A stretch of 64,000 nucleotides of DNA from an uncultured Dehalococcoidia bacterium (GTDB taxonomy: Bacteria > Chloroflexota > Dehalococcoidia > Lucifugimonadales > UBA1127): assembly GCA_913049785.1 (NCBI GenBank), contig CAJWXP010000001.1, positions 44,956-108,955 of the forward strand. Reading direction: 5' to 3'. The notes under the pieces are model-generated. The model saw only the letters and a program-made list of their open reading frames with translations. It was not told the DNA's origin and ran no database searches. Numbering within the stretch: position 1 is the first letter of the stretch; the number at the start of each line of letters is the position of its first letter. Made by a program: the position numbers and the translations under genes. Positions 49,938 to 59,647 of the stretch are shown here, piece by piece.

Positions 49938-50873
49938 ATGCGGAAAAAGGTAACCGTCGTTGGGGCAGGGAACGTGGGAGCCACCACGGCACAGCGGATC
50001 TATGATGGCGGCTATGCCGATGTGGTTCTGATAGACATCGTGGAAGGACTGCCTCAGGGCAAAGCTCTGGACATGTTGGAGTCTGGCCCCGTGACCGGCT
50101 CCGACTCATCCATCATCGGCACCAACGATTACAAGGACACAACAGGCTCGGACGTGACGGTCATCACCTCAGGTATCGCGCGGAAGCCCGGCATGAGCCG
50201 CGACGACCTCCTCTACACGAACATGGACATCGTTGGCAGCGTCATCGGCCAGGTGGTCGGAAACTCGCCAGACGGGATCGTGATCACCGTGACCAACCCG
50301 TTGGACGCCATGACACAGCATGCCCTTCAGGTCTCCGGTAAGTCCAGGAACCAGATTTTCGGCATGGCCGGCATCCTGGACACCGCGCGGTTCCGCTCGT
50401 TTCTTGCTGCGGAGCTGAAGGTATCTGTACAGGACGTGCATGCATATGTGCTGGGCGGACACGGCGATACCATGGTGCCGCTGGTAGGCCCCACCAACGT
50501 CGGGGGCACTCCCATCGCAGACCTGATCCCGAAGGAGCGTCTAGATGCCATCGTCCAGCGAACCCGCGATGGTGGCGGCGAGATCGTTGCTTTGCTGAAG
50601 ACCGGCAGCGCCTTCTATGCGCCATCGGCAGCGGCGACGCAGATGGTGGAAGCCATCCTCTTCGATAAAAAGCAGATCCTCCCTTGCTGCGTCCGTTTGG
50701 ACGGCGAGTACGGTATCGACGGGTTGTGCGTGGGTGTCCCGGTCAAACTTGGCGAAGGCGGCGTGGAGGAGATCATCAAACTCAACTTGACCAGTGATGA
50801 ACAGGCCGCATTGAAGCATTCCGCCGATGCTGTCCAAGAGCTGGTGGATGTGATGAACAACCGGAAGAGCTAG
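49938..50873 (+). CDS. mdh: Malate dehydrogenase (LDH-like)
   Basis: [68 protein letters not shown]. Confidence 0.95.
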   Translation: MRKKVTVVGAGNVGATTAQRIYDGGYADVVLIDIVEGLPQGKALDMLESGPVTGSDSSIIGTNDYKDTTGSDVTVITSGIARKPGMSRDDLLYTNMDIVGSVIGQVVGNSPDGIVITVTNPLDAMTQHALQVSGKSRNQIFGMAGILDTARFRSFLAAELKVSVQDVHAYVLGGHGDTMVPLVGPTNVGGTPIADLIPKERLDAIVQRTRDGGGEIVALLKTGSAFYAPSAAATQMVEAILFDKKQILPCCVRLDGEYGIDGLCVGVPVKLGEGGVEEIIKLNLTSDEQAALKHSADAVQELVDVMNNRKS

Positions 50874-50983
50874 GTAGGGCTAGCCCTACACCCACATCGG
50901 GCCAATTTTGCCTCACGTGTGGCGATTGGCTCCTGAATATCTTAGAATTCTGATGTAACAGCGATTTAACTAGGAGATAGGAC

Positions 50984-51190
50984 ATGACGACAAAGAACCC
51001 GGAAGAGTTGGAAACACAGCTTCAGACTGCCGCTGACGAGTTGAAGGACTTGGAGAGCGCTAACGATGTGAAGAAGTGGTGGAGCAAGCACTACTACGGC
51101 CTGGGGCACAAGCGCCTTGGGCGGCTGCTGCTTGGCCAGTCGGTTGAGCGGCTACTGGAGCGCGCCAGCGGCAATAGGGGTGACGACTAA
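50984..51190 (+). CDS. Small hypothetical protein
   Basis: 68 aa, preceded by AGGAG; no family recognised. Confidence 0.45.
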   Translation: MTTKNPEELETQLQTAADELKDLESANDVKKWWSKHYYGLGHKRLGRLLLGQSVERLLERASGNRGDD

Positions 51191-51220
51191 CTCTCGTTCC
51201 TCCCGGTCTAATAACATCAT

Positions 51221-51262
51221 CGGGCTTGAGAGCCGTCATGGCTTTCGAGCCCGATATTTTTT
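51221..51262 (+). terminator. Rho-independent terminator
   Basis: CGGGCTTGAGAGCC-gtcat-GGCTTTCGAGCCCG followed by a T-rich tract. Confidence 0.8.
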
Positions 51263-51317
51263 GTATGGAGCAACGTGTTCAGTGGTACCATTGAGGCTCA
51301 ATCGGTAAGGACGTGGC

Positions 51318-52199
51318 ATGACTGATACCAGCTACCTCTCATCATCAACAACCATCGGCGAGCGCAGCTTCCAATGGGGAGCGCGCACCTATGTCATGGG
51401 CATCGTCAACGTCACCGGCGATTCATTTTCCGGCGATGGCCTGAACAACGACGTGGAAGCTACGGTCACTCAGGCTCTGGCGTTCCAGGAGGCTGGAGCC
51501 CACCTGATCGATGTTGGTGGTGAATCCACGCGACCGCCCGGGGCTACATACGGTCAGGGTGCTGCACCGGTATCGGCAGACGAGGAGTTGAGTCGCGTCA
51601 TCCCGGTAATCGAGCGACTCCATGACGCACTGAGCATCCCCATTAGCATCGACACATACAAAGCCGATGTGGCGAGACAAGCCGTTGCCGCCGGCGCATC
51701 GCTCATCAACGATGTCTGGGGGCTTCAGCGCGACCCTGAGCTGGCCGCTGTGGTCGCTGAGACCGGCGCGCCGCTGGTGTTGATGCACAACCAGGCCGGC
51801 ACGGAATACAACGACCTCCTGCCCGATGTGCTGGCCAGCCTGCGTGAGAGCGTAGACGTGGCCCGGAAAGCCGGAGTAGCTTCAGACGCGATCATCGTCG
51901 ACCCGGGCATCGGCTTCGGCAAGACCGTGCAGCACAACCTTGAGCTGCTGCGTCGATTACGTGAGTTCAAGGACGCGTTGGGGTACCCGGTATTGGTGGG
52001 TGTTTCACGGAAGTCGACCATCGGGACGGTGTTGGGCGGACTCCCGCCGGAGGACCGGGTGGAGGGGACTGCTGCGGCCATCGCCCTATCGATCGCCCAC
52101 GGCGCAGACATCGTACGAGTCCATGACGTGCAGGCGATGGTACGGGTGGCTCGTATGACTGACGCCATCGTCCGGGGTTGGTCACCCCCATCATCATGA
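51318..52199 (+). CDS. folP: Dihydropteroate synthase
   Basis: VMGIVNVTGDSFSGDG, HLIDVGGESTRPPG, ISIDTYKADVARQAVAAGASLINDVWG, IIVDPGIGFGKTVQHNLELLRRL. Confidence 0.96.
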   Translation: MTDTSYLSSSTTIGERSFQWGARTYVMGIVNVTGDSFSGDGLNNDVEATVTQALAFQEAGAHLIDVGGESTRPPGATYGQGAAPVSADEELSRVIPVIERLHDALSIPISIDTYKADVARQAVAAGASLINDVWGLQRDPELAAVVAETGAPLVLMHNQAGTEYNDLLPDVLASLRESVDVARKAGVASDAIIVDPGIGFGKTVQHNLELLRRLREFKDALGYPVLVGVSRKSTIGTVLGGLPPEDRVEGTAAAIALSIAHGADIVRVHDVQAMVRVARMTDAIVRGWSPPSS

Positions 52200-52687
52200 C
52201 CACGGTGTATCTGGGTCTGGGCAGCAACGTGGGTGTGCGTGAGAGCAACCTGAGGCAGGCTTTGAAGTTCCTAAATGGGCACGGAGACGCTGTACAACAG
52301 GTCTCTCCAGTCTATGAGACAGACCCTGTAGGGTATGCCGACCAGCCAGCGTTTTTGAACTGCGTGTGCCGTTTTGAAACCGACTTGAAGCCGAAAGACC
52401 TGTTGTCGACGGTGAAGGGCATCGAGGGGTTGGTGGGACGGACTCCGACGTTCCAGAACGGGCCTCGAGAGATAGACATCGATATCCTGCTCTATGGCGA
52501 TGTGGCGATGTCTACTGACACTCTGACCATTCCCCACCTGCGACTCAAAAAAAGAGCATTTGTACTGGTTCCGCTGGCTGACATCGCATCGGATGTTGTG
52601 CATGCAGGTTCGGGGAATACCGTGGCGGAGCTGCTGGAAACCGTTGAAGGAAAAGATGGCGTGCGACTCTGGGGTGAGCTTCTCTAG
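52196..52687 (+). CDS. folK: 2-amino-4-hydroxy-6-hydroxymethyldihydropteridine pyrophosphokinase
   Basis: MTTVYLGLGSNVGVRESNLRQAL, GRTPTFQNGPREIDIDILLYGD, ATGA overlap with folP. Confidence 0.95.
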   Translation: MTTVYLGLGSNVGVRESNLRQALKFLNGHGDAVQQVSPVYETDPVGYADQPAFLNCVCRFETDLKPKDLLSTVKGIEGLVGRTPTFQNGPREIDIDILLYGDVAMSTDTLTIPHLRLKKRAFVLVPLADIASDVVHAGSGNTVAELLETVEGKDGVRLWGELL

Positions 52688-52869
52688 GCCTGCCTTAATG
52701 ACGGCGGCAGCAGGTTGGGGATTGCATCCTCAATGGGGTAGTCCTCTTTGCACTGGGCGCAGTTCAGGTTTCCCGTGATCACCTCGTCATCATCCTCTTT
52801 GGTGACGGTCAGGGTGAGCTCTTTTTTGCATATCGGGCAGGCCAGGATGTCCATCAGGTCTCTTCGCAT
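52684..52869 (-). CDS. Trm112-like / UPF0434 zinc-ribbon protein
   Basis: MRRDLMDILACPICKKELTLT...LNCAQCKEDYPIEDAIPNLLP. Confidence 0.85.
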   Translation of the reverse strand: MRRDLMDILACPICKKELTLTVTKEDDDEVITGNLNCAQCKEDYPIEDAIPNLLPPSLRQA

Positions 52870-52906
52870 GTTGTTTTCTCCTCCAGTGTCCAAGGGCAGG
52901 TCTAGC

Positions 52907-53413
52907 TTACACCGCTTTCAGGGCATCCTCAAACAACGCCTGGAGCAGGTCCGAGATCAGGAACACGACGATGCCGATGATGGCGACGAGGTTTGCGGAG
53001 GATAAAGCCCGACTCGGCTTTCCTGACTCGCCTGCCAGGGAGGAACCTTCTACCTTCGACGATGTGCTAGCCCGCGAGCGTCTTCGTTTCTGCAGCACAC
53101 CAGCCAGCCAGAACATCCACAAGGTCAGCGCGACTTTCACGCCGAGTACGGACACGTAGGTGACATCGGTGTGTTTGGAGGTCAATCTGTCGAAGGCCAG
53201 CACCACGCCCGTGATGATAAGCACCATGACTGCGGTGTCCACCACGGATCGGAACTCATTAGCCACAGCAGAGTTGCCAGCAACGTCGCTCCCGCCCTTT
53301 TTCGAGACAGGCCTGAGCACCACAAGGTAGAACAGGCTTCCGCCCACCCACGCCACAGCGGCGATCGTGTGTATCCACCTCACGGCAAGAATGAAGATAT
53401 CTCCGGGGCTCAC
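52907..53413 (-). CDS. CopD-like/integral membrane protein
   Basis: Four hydrophobic segments, AVRWIHTIAAVAWVGGSLFYLVVLRP; GTG start assumed near 53413 (the ORF call extends to 53461). Confidence 0.65.
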   Translation of the reverse strand: MSPGDIFILAVRWIHTIAAVAWVGGSLFYLVVLRPVSKKGGSDVAGNSAVANEFRSVVDTAVMVLIITGVVLAFDRLTSKHTDVTYVSVLGVKVALTLWMFWLAGVLQKRRRSRASTSSKVEGSSLAGESGKPSRALSSANLVAIIGIVVFLISDLLQALFEDALKAV

Positions 53414-53418
53414 GACAT

Positions 53419-54714
53419 CTACTCCCTTGCCATCTCTTCTGTTACCAGGTCTGTGCCCCAAGCCAACGCCTGCGTTGTGGCGCTCCCATCAAGGTCGCTA
53501 CGACTGTTCAGGTACCACTCCAATGCCTGTTGTGGCGTCATCCCCTGCGCTTGTGAACCGAGTCGAGGCATCTTGTCATGGATGACCTCTCGACTAACTG
53601 CGGCAATGGAGTGGGCTTCCGACAGCGCTTCACGGATGACCTTGTCGTTGATACGGCTGGCTAGGGTTGACGAGATAGTGATGTGCACGCGCACAACGGC
53701 GTCCGTCACGTTCCTACGGTTGACCTCATGTACCACTAGCGCGGTCGGGTCTTCCTCGTCGTCAGGAATCTTCACATCGATTGTGAGGAATGTCCGCGCC
53801 CGGATAGAGATGTGCTGCCACTGCGTTCGGTCGCCTGCCGGGCCCGTAGGGTCAATCTCAACGAGACAGAAGCCTTTGTCGTCGCCCTCTTCGCTGAAAT
53901 CCACACGCTGCAGGCTGCCGGGGTAGACCACGGGAGGGTGGTCTCCCAACTGCTGGTGCTTGTGTATGTGCCCCAGGGCGACGTAATCGAAGGCGGGCAG
54001 GCCCACGCTGCTACGCTGTAGCGAATAGTCCCTGCCCAGCATCATTGATCGCTCTGAACTGGTGACTGCTCCAGCCACGGTGACGTGGGCGGCCAGGATG
54101 GCGGGTATTGAAGGGTCCAGGGCCTCCGCCTCTTTCAGCAGCCGCTCCGTCAGGTCTGCCTCTACGTAGCGCGCTAGCTCCTCGATGGTCGCGCCACGGT
54201 GCTCGTCCCGTTGCAGCAATGCGCCGCGTCGAATCCACGGCAGTGCCACAATCTGCAGCGGCCCAGAGCGAGTCTCCACAAGTAAGGTCTCCATACGCTC
54301 TGCCACGTGGACTTTCGGCACGCCCAAGGTGGGGAATATTTCCAACGCGGTAGCCCTGCCCAATGAGTGGGCGATGTCATGGTTGCCGGTAAGCAGGAAC
54401 ACGGGGATGCCGCGGTTCGCCAGGGTCGCTATTCGACGGGCAAACTCACGTTGGTGGGTCTGGGATGGGTCTCGACTCTTGTAGGCGTCGCCGGCGAAGA
54501 GGACAAGGTCCACATTCTGCTCTGTGGCGAATTCCACGACCTCATCAAGCGCGACAAGGAAGTCCAGCAAGCGTGTGGAGAGGCCGAGGTAGGTGCGCTT
54601 GCGGTCCACGCCTGGGGCAAAGTAATCGGGCATCGCCTCAAGATCGGACTCCGTTGTTGGCCGTCCGTAGTTCTCAACGCCTATGTGGATGTCCGCCAGG
54701 TGGAGGATACGCAT
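53419..54714 (-). CDS. SbcD/Mre11-like DNA repair metallophosphoesterase
   Basis: MRILHLADIHIG, DLVLFAGDAYKSRDPSQTHQREFARRI, VFLLTGNHDIAHS, ILAAHVTVAGA, YVALGHIHKHQ. Confidence 0.9.
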   Translation of the reverse strand: MRILHLADIHIGVENYGRPTTESDLEAMPDYFAPGVDRKRTYLGLSTRLLDFLVALDEVVEFATEQNVDLVLFAGDAYKSRDPSQTHQREFARRIATLANRGIPVFLLTGNHDIAHSLGRATALEIFPTLGVPKVHVAERMETLLVETRSGPLQIVALPWIRRGALLQRDEHRGATIEELARYVEADLTERLLKEAEALDPSIPAILAAHVTVAGAVTSSERSMMLGRDYSLQRSSVGLPAFDYVALGHIHKHQQLGDHPPVVYPGSLQRVDFSEEGDDKGFCLVEIDPTGPAGDRTQWQHISIRARTFLTIDVKIPDDEEDPTALVVHEVNRRNVTDAVVRVHITISSTLASRINDKVIREALSEAHSIAAVSREVIHDKMPRLGSQAQGMTPQQALEWYLNSRSDLDGSATTQALAWGTDLVTEEMARE

Positions 54715-54823
54715 GTGCTACGCCTTGTTTCTTTGCATCAGGATACCAAATGACGGACGGTAGAAGATAGCGGGCAGAGACATGGAAAGAAGCAAAATAG
54801 CCTGGGCGCAGGGCTCGCCCTGC

Positions 54824-55171
54824 CTAGAGCTCCATGACGCGACGGAGCCACTGGGCAAGGCCTTCCATATCGCGTCGAGAGATGCCACCTAGGCGTCGCA
54901 GCAAATGGGATGACCTCAGCGTGGCGAGCCGGGCACGCACTGTGCTGGGGCCAAGGAGTCCGGCATCTTTCCAGTCCATCAGGGCGTAATCGCCGATGCG
55001 TGGTGCTGCGCGACCGTGGCCGGTTATCGGCGCGATGACCACTTCTCCGGTGCCGCTGTTGTAGTAGTCACCGCTGACGACCACCGCAGGACGGCGCTGG
55101 TTCGCCGACGGCGAGTTCAGGGGGAATGGCACGAGCACGATATCGCCGTGGTGGACGTTAGAGACGGTCAT
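54824..55171 (-). CDS. MazF/PemK-family endoribonuclease toxin
   Basis: HHGDIVLVPFPLNSPSANQRRPAVVVSGDYYNSGTGEVVIAPITGH. Confidence 0.88.
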   Translation of the reverse strand: MTVSNVHHGDIVLVPFPLNSPSANQRRPAVVVSGDYYNSGTGEVVIAPITGHGRAAPRIGDYALMDWKDAGLLGPSTVRARLATLRSSHLLRRLGGISRRDMEGLAQWLRRVMEL

Positions 55172-55580
55172 AGGCGTTGTCCTCAGGGCTGTCCCAGTCC
55201 GTAGTGAAAGTCTCGTCAGAGGCTGACACTAGGGCGGAGGCCTCTTCCTGGAGGCTCAACTCTTCAACGGCTTTATGGGTGGCGACGTAGAGGTCCTTGC
55301 CTGTAGTGCGGGGGAACTTCTCAATGAAGCCGGATTTCACCTGTTGGCCTATCCACTGGTGGGGGGTGTCGTGCTGGTCCAGGAGGGCGAAGAGGCCTTT
55401 CTGGTCGAGGCCACCTGTAGCGTACAGTCGAGTCAGCAACTCACGGCGACGTCGATAGAAGCGTTCCATGGTGTTCTCGAGGGGTGCCCCAAGGAGTTCC
55501 TGAAGCTTATCCACAGTCTCCCGAAGGGCCCGGAGGCAAGCGACAACCTGGTCGTTTTGGTACGCAGAATTGTCATTCAT
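55158..55580 (-). CDS. Hypothetical protein encoded directly upstream of and overlapping the MazF-like gene; candidate antitoxin
   Basis: AGGAGG RBS then ATG at 55580 (MNDNSAYQNDQVVACLRALRETVDKLQ...); 14-nt overlap with the toxin ORF; acidic C-terminal tail. Confidence 0.65.
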   Translation of the reverse strand: MNDNSAYQNDQVVACLRALRETVDKLQELLGAPLENTMERFYRRRRELLTRLYATGGLDQKGLFALLDQHDTPHQWIGQQVKSGFIEKFPRTTGKDLYVATHKAVEELSLQEEASALVSASDETFTTDWDSPEDNAYDRL

Positions 55581-55729
55581 ATGCTTTCCTCCTGGAATCC
55601 GATTCGTGTTGCGGCGGGGGTATTGTAACAGGAGAAAAGGAAAGGGCAAGTGGTTTTATGTCCTGTTTATAAGACTCTCCAATATTGGTGAGGAAACAGA
55701 AGATTGAGACGTCACAAATCGGTAAAATG

Positions 55730-57103
55730 CTACCCTAGCCGCTCCCCAAGTATGCTAGCCAGGTCAGCAATTGCCACCCGGTCCTGCACAAGGGTGTCCC
55801 GGTCACGGATGGTGACCTGGTTGTCCTCCAGCGAATCGAAGTCCACGGTGACGCAGAATGGCGTGCCAACCTCGTCGAAGCGACGGTAGCGGCGTCCGAT
55901 GCTCTGGGCGTCGTCGTACTCCACGTTCCATCGACCGGTTGCAATCAGGCTTGCGTAGACCTCGCGGGATAGCGGTGTCAGCTTCTCATTGCGACTCAAG
56001 GGCAACAACGCCACTTGCACAGGGGCTATGGACGGGTGGAACTTCAGCACCACCCTGGTCTCGCCCTTCCCTGCGCCGGCGGAGTCACCGCCCACCTCTT
56101 CCTCTGTGTAGGCGTCCAAAAGGAACATCAACGCCAACCGATCGACTCCCACTGCCGGCTCGATAACGTACGGGTGGTAATGCTTCTCTTCAGCTGGGGA
56201 CTGTTCATCGAAATAGGTCAGGCGTGTGCCACTATGCTCCGAGTGCTTCTTGAGGTCGAAGTCTGTGCGGTTGGCTATGCCCTCCATCTCGCCCCATCCC
56301 CAGGGGAAGAGGTACTCGATGTCCGTGGTGGCCTTGGCATAGTGGGCGAGTTCAGCGGTCTCGTGGACGCGCAGTCGCAGGTTCTCCTTACGGATACCGT
56401 GGCGTAGGTACCACTCGAAGCGCAGGTTGACCCAGTACTCGTGCCACTCATCGTCGTTGCGTTCTCCCGGCTGCAGGTGCTCCGGCGGCTTCGCGAAGAA
56501 CTCCATCTCCATCTGCTCGAACTCTCGAGTACGGAAGATGAAGTTTCCGGGAGTGATCTCGTTACGGAAGGACTTGCCTATCTGGGCGATGCCGAAGGGC
56601 AGCTTCTTGCGTGTTGCTGTCTGGATGTTGAGGAAGTTTACGAACATACCCTGGGCGGTCTCGGGGCGCATGAATACGGTGCTGGCCGTGTCTTCCACCG
56701 CACCCAGGAAGGTCTTGAGCATTAGGTTGAACTGCCTCGACTCGCCTAGCTCCCCGCCACAGTCGGGGCACTTACCAGATTCGACATGATCCGAGCGAAA
56801 GCGGTGCTTGCACTCCTTGCACTCGACCAGGGGGTCTGTGAACCCTGAGAGGTGACCGCTGGCCTCCCAAACGCTGGGGTTCATCAGGATCGCCGCGTCT
56901 AGGCCCACCACATCGTCGCGAGTACGTACAACCTCTCGCCACCACGCCTCTTTCACGTTGCGCTTCAGCTCCACACCCATTGGGCCGTAGTCCCAGGCGT
57001 TGGCCAGGCCGCCGTAGATCTCACTGCCGGGGAAGACGAAGCCACGACGTTTACATAACGATACAATCTTGTCCATGGTGACGGCTGAGGACGCTTCGGT
57101 CAC
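55730..57103 (-). CDS. glyS: Glycyl-tRNA synthetase (single-chain, GlyRS/GlyQS type)
   Basis: GFVFPGSEIYGGLANAWDYGPMGVELKRNVKEAWW, FRNEITPGNFIFRTREFEQMEMEFF, class II motifs. Confidence 0.96.
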   Translation of the reverse strand: MTEASSAVTMDKIVSLCKRRGFVFPGSEIYGGLANAWDYGPMGVELKRNVKEAWWREVVRTRDDVVGLDAAILMNPSVWEASGHLSGFTDPLVECKECKHRFRSDHVESGKCPDCGGELGESRQFNLMLKTFLGAVEDTASTVFMRPETAQGMFVNFLNIQTATRKKLPFGIAQIGKSFRNEITPGNFIFRTREFEQMEMEFFAKPPEHLQPGERNDDEWHEYWVNLRFEWYLRHGIRKENLRLRVHETAELAHYAKATTDIEYLFPWGWGEMEGIANRTDFDLKKHSEHSGTRLTYFDEQSPAEEKHYHPYVIEPAVGVDRLALMFLLDAYTEEEVGGDSAGAGKGETRVVLKFHPSIAPVQVALLPLSRNEKLTPLSREVYASLIATGRWNVEYDDAQSIGRRYRRFDEVGTPFCVTVDFDSLEDNQVTIRDRDTLVQDRVAIADLASILGERLG

Positions 57104-57295
57104 GGGATCCTCCGAGGTGTGGGTTGAGGTACATTGGGCACTCCCAAAAGCGTAGCAATGGCAGAGGCAGATGTAAAGGTAGGTTGTACGGGGACTCCGC
57201 CTAGCCGTGGACTACTCACAGGGGGGAGGTGCGCTACGGAATTCGTAGGTACAATGTGAATGAGGAAACTCCCAGTCTGGACGAGGAGGTGAGTC

Positions 57296-57520
57296 ATGGG
57301 AATCGAATATACAGGCGTGTTTGAGATGCTGGGAAACGGGCTCAGCTTCGGGCTCCTCTTCGGAGTGGGTGCGCTGGCGGCTCTCTGGGGTGTTCTCTAT
57401 GTTCGGGATCGCGTGTTCCTGGAGAAAAAAGACCATGAAGCCCACATGCTAAGATTGCTCGAGTCCAATATTGAGGCACTTCCTACCCTTAAGGGCAAAG
57501 AGCACAAGAAAGCTGCATAA
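57296..57520 (+). CDS. Small single-TM hypothetical protein
   Basis: 74 aa with hydrophobic segment LSFGLLFGVGALAALWGVLYV; immediately upstream of the ABC ATPase. Confidence 0.5.
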   Translation: MGIEYTGVFEMLGNGLSFGLLFGVGALAALWGVLYVRDRVFLEKKDHEAHMLRLLESNIEALPTLKGKEHKKAA

Positions 57521-58414
57521 ATGGACAACGCTATTGAAACCCTAGGCCTGACCAAGCTCTACGGTCAGGCCAGAGGAATACAAGACCTGGACCTGCAGGT
57601 TCGGCAGGGTGAGGTGTTCGGGTTCCTTGGCCCCAACGGCTCAGGTAAGACGACGACGATTCGGCTCCTGCTGAACCTGCTCCAACCGACCCGTGGCAGC
57701 GCGACGATCATGGGCATGGACGTTGTCACGCGGTCGGTCGACGTACGTCGCGTATGCGGTGTGGTTTCCGGCGAGCCTGCGTTCTTTGAAAGCCTGTCCG
57801 GCAGAGCACACCTGGCAATGACGCAGAGCTACCATGACAAGGGTGGGTCTCGTACCGATGAGTTGGCCACCAGGCTCGGCCTTGATCTTGACCGCCCCGT
57901 GCGTTCCTACTCCCACGGCAACAAACAGAAGTTGGCCATCTTGCAGGCCCTGGCCCATGAACCCCAGTTGCTCATCCTGGACGAGCCCACCGGCGCCCTT
58001 GACCCCCTTGTACAGCGGGAGTTCTACAAAATATTAGCTGAAGAGAAAGCCAGAGGGGTCACCGTGTTCTTCTCGTCGCACATCCTCACAGAGGTAGAGC
58101 GAATCTGTGACCGCGTCGGAATCATCCGTGAAGGTGGGTTGGTGGCGTTGCTTGATGTGAACGACCTGCACAAGCAGCAGGTTCGGAGCATGGCAGTGAC
58201 GCTCAACAGAGATGTAGACCCAACGGAATTCCAACTTGATGGTGTAGAGGTGGTCCACTACGAGGGCCGGTACATCGAACTCAAGGTCTCCGGTGACGTC
58301 GGCGCGTTGATACAACACCTGGCTACGCTTCCGGTAGAAAATATCGTGTTCCCTGAGGCCAGCCTGGAGGATACGTTCACGGAGTTCTACGCCGGACGCG
58401 GAGGCGAGGAATGA
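57521..58414 (+). CDS. ABC transporter ATP-binding protein
   Basis: Walker A FLGPNGSGKTTTIRLLLNLL; YSHGNKQKLAILQALAHEPQLLILDEPTGALDPL. Confidence 0.95.
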   Translation: MDNAIETLGLTKLYGQARGIQDLDLQVRQGEVFGFLGPNGSGKTTTIRLLLNLLQPTRGSATIMGMDVVTRSVDVRRVCGVVSGEPAFFESLSGRAHLAMTQSYHDKGGSRTDELATRLGLDLDRPVRSYSHGNKQKLAILQALAHEPQLLILDEPTGALDPLVQREFYKILAEEKARGVTVFFSSHILTEVERICDRVGIIREGGLVALLDVNDLHKQQVRSMAVTLNRDVDPTEFQLDGVEVVHYEGRYIELKVSGDVGALIQHLATLPVENIVFPEASLEDTFTEFYAGRGGEE

Positions 58415-59238
58415 GCTGGGCACTCTACCGCAATGTGCTGAAGCTTGGACGGATTGGTGCGCTGTCGTGGGGCGCCACAATCTTTCTTTGGACGTCGTTG
58501 GTCATTTGGATATTCCCGACCATTGACAAAACCCTATCTTTTGAAGACTACGTGAACGCGATGCCAGAACAGGTCAGGGCTGCCATAGGTGTCAGCACTC
58601 CAGAGGACATGGCGTTGGTGTTCCAAGATGGTGGGTTCACCCTGTCCGGGTACGTGAATACAGAGTATCTGTCATGGATGCCCCTGCTGCTGGGTGTGTA
58701 CGCCGTGGTCTACTGCGGTGGGCTTGTGTCCAAAGAGGCAGAGCGGGGAACGCTGGATGCGTTGTTGTCCCAGCCGTTGCAGCGCAGCACCTTCCTGGTG
58801 AGCAAGTTCGCGGGGTTTGCTACGTTGGCAGCGGGTATTACGACGCTCTCCTTCCTCACGATCGCGATGGGTGCGATGTTTATCGATGGCGAGGTGGATA
58901 GCACAAACCTGGCAGCCATCCACGCTGTGGGGCTGCTGTTGGTACTGACCATTGCCGGGTACTCCACCCTGGCTTCATGCGTGTTCCTAGAACCGGGTAA
59001 ATCTCTAGCGGTTGCGGGGTTGATTACTGCACTCAGCTACTTCGCCAATATCGTGGGTGTGGGTATCGCCGGGCTCTCGTGGTTGAAGAACCTCTCGCTG
59101 TTCCATTATTACGATTCACTACAAGTTATTGCGGCGGGGAACATCAATTGGACAGGGGTGGTCGTGTACGCGGCAGTGCTGACCGCAACCCTCACGGCTT
59201 CCTGGGCCATCTTCCGTCGGAATGACCTGGTTCGATAA
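58411..59238 (+). CDS. ABC-2 type transporter permease
   Basis: Six hydrophobic segments; GGLVSKEAERGTLDALLSQPLQRSTFLVSKF; ATGA overlap with the ATPase gene. Confidence 0.85.
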   Translation: MSWALYRNVLKLGRIGALSWGATIFLWTSLVIWIFPTIDKTLSFEDYVNAMPEQVRAAIGVSTPEDMALVFQDGGFTLSGYVNTEYLSWMPLLLGVYAVVYCGGLVSKEAERGTLDALLSQPLQRSTFLVSKFAGFATLAAGITTLSFLTIAMGAMFIDGEVDSTNLAAIHAVGLLLVLTIAGYSTLASCVFLEPGKSLAVAGLITALSYFANIVGVGIAGLSWLKNLSLFHYYDSLQVIAAGNINWTGVVVYAAVLTATLTASWAIFRRNDLVR

Positions 59239-59242
59239 GGTT

Positions 59243-59623
59243 TCAGTCAGAGAGTCCGTCCTCTTCAACGATGTTCTCAAGCTGCTCCAACCGCTCCACT
59301 ATCCCCTTGGCGTCCACGTCTATGGCAATGAGGTCTATTCGCCACGGCAGAGACAGATCGTGCGCCTCAATGTAGTGGTAGGCAGTGGACACTAGGTGCT
59401 TGCGCTTCAGCGCCGTCACCGATTCCTCAGGGGAGCCGAACCGCTTGCTGCGTCGCGTCCGCACTTCCACGAAGACGATCTCGTCGTTCTTCTCCACAAT
59501 GATGTCCACCTCGCCCCAGAGACACCGATAGTTGGTGTCGCGGACGACGTAGCCTTCTTGTTCAAGATGGACGCGCGCCAGCGCCTCTCCTTGCTGGCCA
59601 AGGAGCCTGCGGTTGTCAGGCAT
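59243..59623 (-). CDS. YraN/UPF0102 family endonuclease-like protein
   Basis: GQQGEALARVHLEQEGYVVRDTNYRCLWGEVDIIVEKNDEIVFVEVRTRRSKRFG. Confidence 0.92.
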   Translation of the reverse strand: MPDNRRLLGQQGEALARVHLEQEGYVVRDTNYRCLWGEVDIIVEKNDEIVFVEVRTRRSKRFGSPEESVTALKRKHLVSTAYHYIEAHDLSLPWRIDLIAIDVDAKGIVERLEQLENIVEEDGLSD

Positions 59624-59647
59624 GGCTACCAACATCTGAAACGTGGA

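Noticed and set aside
55508-55516. Perfect DnaA-box-like TTATCCACA, possible oriC
   Set aside because: Single copy inside a coding region with no cluster of boxes and no adjacent dnaA; dnaN is about 16 kb away.
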